Assembly: GCA_015680685.1 (NCBI GenBank)
Contig: MNCI01006946.1
Span: 239,224 to 303,223 of the forward strand
Source of the DNA: Gnetum montanum
Lineage: Eukaryota; Streptophyta; Gnetopsida; Gnetales; Gnetaceae
DNA: 64,000 nt
Direction of reading: 5' to 3'
A program made the translations under genes and the position numbers. The stretch's first letter is position 1. Each line of letters begins with the position of its first letter. The notes below the pieces were generated by a model. The model did no database searches. It saw only the letters and a program-made list of their open reading frames with translations, and was not told the origin of the DNA. This document shows positions 22,621-32,007 of this stretch, piece by piece.

Positions 22621-23219
22621 CGTGTAGATCTAGGACCTTCAACAGGGCCTCCCTCAACTCTAAAAAGCCCCTCATTGATATTAGTAATAAAGGCAAGCAT
22701 GCCTTATGTAGATCTGGGCAACGCTGTCTCGATGATGTCACGAGCTAACTGTTCGCTTAGGTGAGATCATATAACCAAACTAAAATTTTGCAAGACGAAG
22801 GACAAAAAAAAACTAACACCAGGGCTAAACCATATCACATGGGGCCCGATGCGCATGTCATGGGGGGGGGGGGGGGTTGGTCCAAAGGGGCTAAACCAAG
22901 CAAGTACCCCAACAAGCTCAACCACCAGAAGAGAAGATTTAGGTCCCTTGAATATAGCCAAAACATTAGGTAAGTGAAAAATCTAAGTGCTAACAATAGG
23001 GAAAAACCACATAAGCTAAAAATCACAACAACAAATACTTTGAATGCCTAGCTTCACTCCATGAGACAAGGACACCAACATCTATTTAGTGTATCTGATG
23101 CTCACTAGGGTACATTGAAATCGATTTCACAGTAAATCCATGTTTAAATCATCAGTCTCAGGAAAATAATAAACAATATAAATATAGAAATTAGTAAATA
23201 ACAAACATCTTGGCAAGAA

Positions 23220-23860
23220 CTTTACACTTTCAAGCAAAGAAAACTTAACACTCACACCACAACCTCCCAAAGGAAACTCACACTGAAGATTATTCCAGCA
23301 AAATCATGCAANCCCCCCCCCCAACAACAGTCATGTTAGGTGATTACAATCCAGCTCACACTGGGAACCTGCAACTTGTCCTAGAACCCTTGCCCTATGT
23401 TCATGCTACCCAGAACCTGGCAATTACGCAGCTGCCAATAGAGAAGCAAAAAAGAGAATAGGCCTTTTCTAGCAAACTCACACTGGGCCCTCCAACAAAG
23501 TCATGTTGCCCCTCCAAAATTAAAAAAATTTTCAGCTCATGCTTCCAAAGAGGGTAAGAGACTCACACTGCCAAGAAGGGCAGGATGCTCATGCTACCAG
23601 GAAGGTAGAAACAAAGAAACCCCAAGCTCACACTGGCCTTCCCCTGATAGTCACACTATATGAAGCCCTAAAATCCAAAAAAGGGGGGCCCAAAACCCTG
23701 TAGATTGAAATGCCAAAAAATCTAGAAACCCTGCTCATGCACTCACGTTCCAAACTTGCATTCACGTTGCTCACACTAATTTCATAAAACCCAAAAATCG
23801 CAATCCCAGAAACCCACAATCACAGCACAAGAATTCTACCCTAGGTAACACTGTCCAAAC
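23220..23860. repeat. CACACTGG / CATGCT-type short motifs upstream in antisense gene (element B)
   Basis: ACTCACACTGGG, TCATGCTACC and CACGTT-type words recur at least ten times. The same words (ACTCACACTG, TCACGCTGG, TCATGCT) mark U3 of this element's own LTRs (15130-15200, 15480-15530). It also holds a poly-C run with an N at 23312. Confidence 0.5.
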
Positions 23861-24559
23861 GATGCCAAGAAAAGCAAGAAAAAAACAAACTTACCTGTGC
23901 AGGGCCCCATCCCACATTGGAATCCTAGCTTGGGGAAGACGTTGGAGAAGCTCTTTGCTCTCCTCCATGAACGTTAGATCTGCCTACCTCTTCCCCTTGT
24001 CTTGGCTTGCCTTTCTTCTACCCTTGTCCTTCATGTTTTCCTTGGTCACATGGATGCTAATGCTGATGCCGTAGATCACGCTGCCTGCACTCTGTAGCTC
24101 ACATTGTTGTTTAGATTTCTAGGAACTCACGCTAACAGAAATGAAACTTGGTGCTCCAAAAAACCCCCTTTTCTAACCTCTAATATTCTCAATTTGATTC
24201 AATTTAATTTATTATCTTTTATTTTATCTCCCCTTTTTATTTTTATTTTTACTTCACCATGTTTGCATGTTATTGTTTATGTCATCTTTGTCCTATGCTT
24301 ACCAAATATCCTTCATTATTCCAACCTCTGGAGGTGAGGCCCAAAACAAAAAATTCTTATGAGGAAGAGGAGAAAAATGCAAAAATAAACAACAACAAAA
24401 ATAATAGATAAACATATATGAACATATGGAAATATGTAACGATGTGCATAAAATTCATAAAACTTTAAAATCTCCATGAACTTATTGTTTACTCAAAAAT
24501 TTAAAAGTTAAAATTTGAAAATGGTGCATACGCTTGGTCCAAATAACAAGTCAACATAA

Positions 24560-24660
24560 ATATTAGTGGCCTGGTATGGCCTTAAATTGCCATTTGGCCT
24601 GGTATGGCCGTAAACTGCCATTTGGCCCAGTATGACCTTAAATTACCATGACTATCATCA
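24560..24660 (+). repeat. Pre-RT punctuation repeats (element B)
   Basis: Three units of about 33 bp read 'tTGGCCtGGTATGgCCtTAAAtTGCCa', separating the antisense gene's upstream side from pol. A (about 7525-7600) and C (about 53045-53070) keep single weaker units. Confidence 0.7.
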
Positions 24661-24771
24661 CATCTCCTAATTTTGTCAGTACATAGTTTGATTACCCTAT
24701 GTTAGTTTACACTTTGTAACTTTCCTGCCAAGGGGGTGTCTCTTACTTCGCTCCCGTTTTAAATTGGCAGG

Positions 24772-27700
24772 AACAAGCACATGGCCACCAAGAATATCCT
24801 TTCAACATTGTCTCTTAGTGGATCATACGGGAGGGTAAAAAGAGCAATCAACCTAGAATCCTTGGATCTAGACCCTTCCACTTATACCGATTTAATAGCC
24901 TCCACTCAAGAAATGTCAGAATGGCCTAAAAATGTGACTAAAACTTTGGATCTAGAAGTCGATAATATCACTGAAGATCCTCTAGTTGAAATCCCCATTA
25001 CTACATTCAATGGCGAAACTAGAACACTAAAATTAAGTGCCCTACTAGACTCACAACTTGTTGGTGACATCCCTCAAGTACTGAAAGATAACATGAAAAC
25101 ATTTGCGTGGTCATATACTTACATGCCAGGATTAGAGCCCCAAATCATCCAACACAACATTATCCTTGATAAAAAAATTAAACCAGTAAAGTAAAAAGTA
25201 CAAAACGTTAGACCCGAAGTAGCATTAGCAGGACATGCTGAAATCACAAAGCTCTACCAAGCCAGCTTCATCCGGGCCATTGACTATTCTGATTGGGTAT
25301 CAAACATTGTTGTAGTCCCTAAGAAGAATGGTAGTATACACATATGCATCAACTTCCGTGACCTTAACACAACCACTATAAAAGATGATTTTCCGTTACC
25401 TAGCATTGATCAAATTATTGACACAATTGCTGGGCATGCACTATTATCCTTTATGGATGGATTTTCAGGGTACAACCAAATAAGAATCAATCTGGAACAT
25501 CAACTCAGAATGAATTTCATGACATCTTGGGGTACATTCTATTATACTATGATGTCATTTGGCCTTAAAAATGCAGAATCTACATATCAATGAGCAATGA
25601 CATATATATTTAGTGATTGCATGCTCAATCTGTTCAATGATTATGTTGATGATATCACGGTTAAATCCAAAATAACCAAACAACTTGCAAAAGATCTAGA
25701 CTTAGTGCTTAAACTTTGTCTCAAATATGATCTTAGACTCAATCTAAAGAAGTGTGTCTTTGGTGTCAAAACGGGTAAGATGCTCGGTTTCATAGTCTCT
25801 GAAACAGGAATACGGGTAGACCCTGATAAGGTTAAGGCAATTACTAATATGCAACCACCAAAAAACCTTACCGAGCTACGTGGTCTTCAAGGTAGGTTGT
25901 AATTTATTAGACACTTTATCAAAAAATTGACAAATAAGTTGAGGCCTATGCAGCACCTATTATGAAAAAATGTGCATTTCCAATGGACCCAACAATGCCA
26001 AGAAGCATTTGAGAACAAAAAGCAAGAACTGGCTCAATTACAGAAATTTTATCCCCCTCAAGGTGATAAATCCTTCTACATCTACCTTACAACTTCTGAC
26101 GCTTCCATCACATCGATGCTTTTTCAAAAACATTAAGATGGGGCCGAGATCCCTCTATATTACCTAAGCGATGCTTTAATCGCCTACAAACAACGATACA
26201 ATGATGTAGAGAAATCATGTCTTGCCCTTGTTTTCGCCTTGAAGAAATGGTGGCATTATCTCTTCCGCAATTAAGTTTACATTAGTTGCAAAGATAACGT
26301 ACTCTACGCTATCACCAACAACATCTACGAATCGAGTAGGATAGCTAGATGGAAAGCAATGATTGCAAAGTTTGACTTACACTATGTTGCTCAATCTTCC
26401 ACAAAAGGTCAAGCAATAGTCACACAATTAGCCGTCTCACCAACGCATGATCAAGCAATAGTTAAGCTTGAGTTCCTTGACAAGAATGTTAATAGTATAG
26501 ATGCCATACCTGAAAGCTACGAGGTAATCCTCTATTTCAACGGAGCTTCAACCTCCTGAGGAGGAAGTGCTGCAGCCATTTTAACATACCCCTCTAGAGA
26601 AATCCAACCCTTTGCATATCGATTAACCTTTCCTTGTACCAATAACGTGGAAGAATATGAAGGTCTTCTTAGAGTTCTTCAAGCGGCATTAACTTCAGGA
26701 ATCTCACGTCTTGTAGTTCAAGGTGATTCATAGTTAGTCATTAATAAAGTCACTAAGGTTTACACATGTAAGGATCTCCATTTACAATCTTATTGTGATT
26801 TGACCAAACATATGCTAAGGCAAATAGTAGAAACAGATATACAACATGCCCCTAGAAGCGAAAACACAATTGCCGATGCACTTGCTACACTAGCCTTAAA
26901 CATGAAACCCAAAATGTTCCATGCATTTCCTAGCTCTATAATAAGTTGTACCAAACCTATAATTAACACTCTTGATGAAATGCCTATAGAATCCGTTAGC
27001 ACAACGCATGTAATAGAATGGTATGATGACATAAAAGAGTACCTTCTACGAGGCGAACCTCCACAACATTTGACAAATACTTAAAAAGACACTGTGTGAA
27101 AACGCTCTCGGAAATATGTGTTAATAGGAGATACCTTATGTCGCAAATCCTATGAAGGCATTCTGATAATGTGCGTTAGTAGCATTGATAGTCAAACAAT
27201 TGTAGAACAAGTCCACGAAGGACTTTGTGGAGGGCAGATAGCACCCAACGAAATGACAACGAAGATTAGGTGCTTAGGCTATTATTAGCCACATATGGAA
27301 TACGATTGCATCTCCAAGGTTAGAACATGTGACATTTGCCAAAAGCATGGTAATCTAATACATGTTCCGCCTAATGAATTGCACACAACACAAAGCACAT
27401 GGCCATTTCAAAAATGGGGATTAGACTTAATTGGACCAATAATTGCATCATCCTCTACGGGACATAGCTTTATTATCACTACAACTGAATACTTCACAAA
27501 ATGGGTAGAAGCTATTCCCCTTAGGAAGACCACTTCAAAACACATTTGCACTTTCATAATTGAAAATATCGTGACCCATTTTGGTATTCTGATGACCATC
27601 GTTACGAACAATGGGCCACAGTTCAGCAGTGTAGATACTAAAAGCTTTTGTGAAAAAGCCTGGGTATTAAACATGCATTTTCACCTTACTACCCATAGAG

Positions 27701-28256
27701 AAATGGTCAAGTAGAGGCTACAAACAAGATGGTCATCATGGTGCTCAAAAAGATGCTAAATCAAAGCAAGAAATGATGACATGAACAATTAGTCTATGCA
27801 TTGTGGGCCTACAGAACGACACATCGAACATCTACAGGTAAAACTCCATATAGCCTTGTATATAGATCTGAAGCTATTTTACCTTTAGAATTACAAGTTC
27901 TCTCATTGTGAATCGCTCTCTCGAGCCTCCTCGATGAAGGTCAAAACAATGAACTACGCATTGCTGACCTTGACTCGGTGGAGGAAGAACGTGTGCGAAT
28001 GCTCGATCAAATCGAATGGTACCCAAAACAATAACAGCAATGACATAAATACGATCTGCATAAACACCCAATCAAAGAAGGAGATCTAGTCCTTAAGGCC
28101 ACTCGTGAACATCCAGACAAATTTTTAGCCAATTGGGAAGGGCCTTACTTAGTCACCAAGGTGTACAATAACGGAGCATTCAAAATAGTTGACATGGATA
28201 GGAACGAGTTTGCTAATCCTACAAATCATTTGTACCTTAAACGGTACTATGTTTGA
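24772..28256 (+). pseudogene. pol: pol: RT, two RNase H domains and integrase (element B)
   Basis: Nearly one frame of about 1,150 codons, with around a dozen stops and one frameshift near 27655. The linker with KTLDLEVDNITEDPLV is followed by RT (VVVPKKNGSI, FMDGFSGYNQI, YVDD at 25642-25653, KKCVFGVKTGKMLGF). RNase H type I follows (about 26050-26370), then an archaeal-type RNase H (26520-26740, FNGASTS, NNVEEYEGLL, QGDS). The integrase finger has VHEGLCGGQI and CDICQKHGN. The core has WGLDLIGPI, then TNNGPQFSS with Asn at 27607-27609 where the second catalytic Asp belongs, then VEATNK. The C-terminal GDLVLKATREH...LYLKRYYV ends at TGA. This is the best-preserved pol here but cannot be active. 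Confidence 0.9.
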
Positions 28257-28269
28257 TAAACTTGAGGTA

Positions 28270-28645
28270 TGTAAAAGTCCTCACATCATGACTTAAAACT
28301 GATACCACAGAAAAGTCCTCGCATCATGACTTAAAACTGATCCCACAGAAAAGTCCTCGCATCATGACTTAAAACTGATACCACAGAATGTCCTAGAGTC
28401 ATGACAGTAAACCGACATCATAGAGCTCTATCTGGCATGATGCTAAATTGCCACATATGTCCACCATGACATAAAACTAGAATTCAGAGTCCACTAAGAC
28501 TATAAACTAGTTTTCCTCTTTACAGTCTGCCACGACTATATACTAGCAATGCACCATCTGCTACGACACTAAACTGGCACTGTCCAAAGGGTCATGACGT
28601 GAAACTAATCCACAATAGTCCACTAAGACTATAAACTAGTGACAT
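28270..28645 (+). repeat. Post-integrase punctuation repeats (element B)
   Basis: Three nearly identical 'AGTCCTCGCATCATGACTTA' units with spacing of about 47 bp lead, then about seven diverged units with 'ccActAAGACTATAAACTAG'. The latter half is strikingly similar to D (62215-62500, other strand). Confidence 0.8.
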
Positions 28646-29730
28646 CATCAATGACCAGGAAAAACTTGAAAAGATGTGTTGCTGCAATTGGCTATTCATG
28701 TTTCACAAAGACTTGCTACATAATTTGTCTCATGGGCCTTAATGAGGCTAATGCTGTTCATGATTCTGTTTGCTTTAAAAATTGCATGCAGTGGCTCCAT
28801 CTCCTTATTTAAAGTGCTTAGTTGATCGATTCATTTGTGTTTTTTCTTGTCTTCTTGAAGTTGTGTTTGTAGGATGACACACTTGAGGCGTTTGTGCATA
28901 GATGCGCTACATCGTGACGACAAGGTATCACATTCTTCCTGACGCACGTAACTGGGTTAATCAATCCGTTCATAAGTATACTCACCTCAAAGCCTTTGAT
29001 ACACTGTTACACACTATGACTCTCTGAGCAATTGCAACGCAAAACATAGTATACGATACATGATACAAAATGCAAGCGCTCGAACATGAGCACAACACTA
29101 AAAGGAAGCTCTTTCAAAAAGACCAAAAAGAACAAGAAAAGAAAAAATCAGAAACAAAGAAAAAAAATAAAAGAAGAAAGAAACAAAAAGAAAAAGTACA
29201 AAGAGTTCAAAGAGCAAAATGCACGGAAATGGTCTTCATAACCCCATTGACATCATAAACAAAAGACTATTGGCTATTCTCATACAAGTCCCAGGCGAGA
29301 AGGCAATTATCTTGGAAAGCAGTTACACTCATGTCTCGAAGAGACCATGTTGCACATCATCGCGTGGCTTTAGCTATTTCCAATGGGCCCTGTAAACACT
29401 CTATAAGAGTCCCATTTCTCCAAAGAATGCACCTCCTATGTCCTGGCTTCGAGTCTGCTAAACACTGGCTATTGACAAGGACCAAAGACATAGCTCATTC
29501 ACATGAGAGAATCGTTGTCCCACAACTCCGGTAGCAATTATAACCCTTGATTAACTCCTAGCTTCCCCTGGTTACAACCAATCCCCCTGCATCTTGAAAC
29601 TACACTTCCTCAATCCCGTGTACTTTTGAACATGGTGCGATGACGTCCAGCCAAGGGTTGACAGTTAATGCTTGATACTTGGTTGTTCATGGTGTTTTGC
29701 ACTTCTTTGGGTGGATTCCTCCAGATGTCA
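28646..29730 (+). other. 3' untranslated region of element B
   Basis: Near 28835-28880 a pyrimidine-rich run ends in TTTGTAG|GATGACAC and matches D closely. A purine-rich tract follows at 29098-29205. Nothing else coding is recognised. The last 45 bp before the polypurine tract match A and C (CTCCAGATGTCAACAAAG). Confidence 0.6.
29098..29205 (+). repeat. Purine-rich tract in 3' UTR (element B)
   Basis: AAGAA/AAAGA-rich, about 530 nt before the polypurine tract, at a place comparable to A and D. Confidence 0.65.
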
Positions 29731-29745
29731 ACAAAGAGGGGCCAA
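29731..29745 (+). other. Polypurine tract of element B
   Basis: ACAAAGAGGGGCCAA immediately before TGAAACACC. Identical to A and C. Confidence 0.9.
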
Positions 29746-31186
29746 TGAAACACCACAAATTTTGGCCTAACACTTTGAAACAAGAACAACTCAGAGCCTC
29801 TTGAGCTCTTGAGAAGAAAAATTTGACTAAGGCATGACACTCACGCTATGGTCATGCTAAGGCCACGCTGGCAGCATGAGTGCAGCATGAGCAACTTAGG
29901 GAGCCCCAAAAATGAGTCAAAATGATCTAATTTCCAAGGTGTAGGTCATCCACAAGATTCACTATTGATAACTTCAGACTTTAGCCTCCAGAATTCCAGA
30001 TTTCAGGTCCAAAAATTGCAAGTTTTTGTAGGTCATGCTACAAGTCATGCTGGCAGCATGAGTATAACGTGAACACTATTCATCAGCGTGAACACTATTC
30101 ATCAACATGAGCACTATTCATCAGTGTGAGCACTATTCATTAGCGTGAGCACTATTCATTAGCATGAGTACTATTCATGCCGAGACAAAAGCACACCAAA
30201 CACACATTGAGGACATGCTAGGACCAAATCAACTCACGCTTGGAGCCCTAGTGGAACAGAAATGCCTCAAACAGCCATAAAACCACTCAAATCGACATCC
30301 TACAATAGTCAATTCAAGGATCTACAAGTTTTAAGTGAGCCAGAGTTGATCTATCTTGTTGTACATTGTCATTACATTGTGAATTTTCATCATTTGTAAG
30401 CTTGTCAAGCTCTTATGCTTCAAATTGTATGTGCTTCCATGAGCATAAGCTAGCTTAAGTGAGTTGTCACACATTGTAAGATACAATGCACCTAGATGAA
30501 AATGTAGCTTGCCCACACACGTCCAACTCACATACAACTATCCATTGGACACGTGTCACTTGATCCACTTTCCTCTCATCTCCCAGCCATTGATTCCATT
30601 CTTGAATTCCACACCCGAGCCCAGCCTAGCCCTATAAATACCCTGTCAATTCACATAAATGGGGTTGAAAATTTCGAAGGTTGACGGCTTAGGAAACTCA
30701 AACTAGCAATCCTTGGGTGCTCAACACACTTAACTCCTAGCATCCAAGAACTTCTGAAATGCATCACATCACATCACATCACCCCAGGGCTTGGCACTTG
30801 ACCTTCCATCCACATGTGTAGCTATGCTTTGACCAGTGCACATCTTTTCTAAGCAATATAATATAGTTTTTTTCTAGCCAGTATTTCTATTTACTCTGTT
30901 TTGCATTTAGTTTACATTTTGTTTATGATACCTGCATACATTTTTGTTTACATTTCATGTGCACAGTTTATGTTTAAGACATCAGTTATGATAACCCCAA
31001 CACAAGCGATAGTTTACGCTTGGGGAAGTCCTTGGTTGATTTGCGTGCAGACCATCCAAGGCACTCTGCCTTCGTTCCCTTCTCCAGCTTGCCCTCAAGA
31101 AAAGGCAGAGTTAGCTGTGTCTGCCTGACAATCTTTCGGTATTTGTTTTCCCTTCCAGCCTTACACCAACGATTTAGGTTAGTACA
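29746..31186 (+). repeat. 3' LTR of element B (complete, 1,441 bp)
   Basis: It starts TGAAACACC and ends TTAGTACA before CATAT. U3 carries 19-bp repeats (30070-30181) and a palindrome (30045-30061). TATAAATA lies at 30633-30640, so R plus U5 is about 520 bp. The U5 end resembles A, C and D (GTCCTTGGTTGAT...GACCATCCAAGG, CCAGCC...ACGATTTAGG). Confidence 0.9.
30633..30640 (+). promoter_or_regulatory. LTR TATA box (element B, 3' LTR)
   Basis: TATAAATACCC, the same as in the 5' LTR. Confidence 0.7.
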
Positions 31187-31191
31187 CATAT
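31187..31191. repeat. Right target-site duplication of element B (CATAT)
   Basis: Matches 15032-15036 and directly follows the LTR end AGTACA. Confidence 0.85.
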
Positions 31192-32007
31192 CTCTTAGTT
31201 GGGTTCGTTAAGTACCTTATCCTTAGACATTCTTGCAATCAGAATCTTTTGTACATCCATCTTTTGCATCACACCATGTGTTCCTTTATGTATTTTTTTC
31301 ATTAAACATGTTCTTTATCAAAATTTTCAATTTTTGAGCTTTCAAAGACCCTCTTTAATGATTTTATGATATTTTTGGCTTTTTTGGGATTCCATAGACC
31401 TTGAATTCATTGAAATATTTGCTATATTTTTTGAGATATTCAAATTTAAAAAATTTTGCCTATGGGCTTCATATATAAGGTCCCATTGATGGAGTAGACC
31501 CATATACGAGGCCCCGTATACATGGTCCCATTGATGTAGGGGATAAATAGTATATATATGCACAACCCCACATGAAAAATTTTACATTTTCTTGTAAATG
31601 CCAAGGGAGTTTTTCAAATTTTTAGAGCCAAGAACATTCTAAAACTCATAACGTTCTAACCATTTATCTAAATCAATTTGTTCTTCGACCCTACAGCTAT
31701 TAGAGGTAAGGTCTTGATCATGGGGGCCACAAATGTGCCATTTTTGATAGAAAAGTTTTCACCATTTTTCTAACTCCCATAAGAGTTTAACTACGAAATC
31801 AACTTTTAAACATTACTTTACAAGAGTTAAACCTTTCCAATAAGCTTCGGTAACATTTACAATGAATAATTAATAACATATTAATAAAATAATTAATCTT
31901 CCATGCTCCAACCTTAGCCAAACTATAACTAACTAATTTGAAAAGGTATTCAAATATTTAGAGTTACATAATATATCTACTAATTCATGGATGTGTTGTG
32001 ATTGTAG
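31192..32007. other. A/T-rich sequence with no recognised gene
   Basis: GGTCCCATTGATG occurs at about 31480 and 31529 beside a TATATATA-rich box near 31548. A comparable 'gacccccattgacatggcc' and CTATAAATAAA cluster lies at 35130-35270. The pair could be the remains of LTRs around the 32008-34865 gene, but they do not align well. Confidence 0.4.

Larger units (their letters stand above)
19190..24040 (-). pseudogene. Antisense multi-exon gene between PR and RT (element B, best copy)
   Basis: The first exon candidate (about 24033-23895) has ATG-MKDKGRRKASQDKGKR and ends at CACAG|GTAAGTTTG. Later blocks are a LLVVELVGVLAWF segment (about 22900), PLNRVWELP-NTLFLAFHVHTLF (22440-22640), a GVKVSFHLTTEFISDLFGMP block (about 21680-21740), and ARAFPKSLSQGRNLGIKSAY with FAFFAGYLRRFADFL (21290-21520). 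A Lys/Arg-rich block follows (21000-21070), then LGDPPKLNSKGLFNR (about 20560), IVNDVVAHLQEA (about 20280), a WDPF-NVYDVVSSCVV block (20030-20160) and a C-terminal KTLASIDLGLEEDW segment (19460-19520). Introns at 20175-20262 and 21993-22089 match other copies. The product may have approached 900 residues. The role is unknown. Conservation across three diverged elements suggests it once mattered to them. Confidence 0.72.
15037..31186 (+). mobile_element. Element B: complete-boundary Tat/Ogre-like retrotransposon
   Basis: Both ends are visible and flanked by CATAT. The order is 5' LTR (truncated), gag, PR, antisense gene, RT, two RNase H domains, integrase, 3' UTR, polypurine tract, 3' LTR. The LTRs differ at about one base in ten by eye over the first 275 bp, mostly transitions, so the insertion is old. 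The 5' LTR runs straight into mid-gag after its TATA box. This removed R, U5, the primer-binding site, leader and gag N-terminus. Because the target duplication is intact, the deletion came after insertion. Confidence 0.92.

Noticed and set aside
22862-22876. Poly-G run as a G-quadruplex signal
   Set aside because: It is next to other assembly faults (N at 22577, poly-C with N at 23312), so its length is doubtful.
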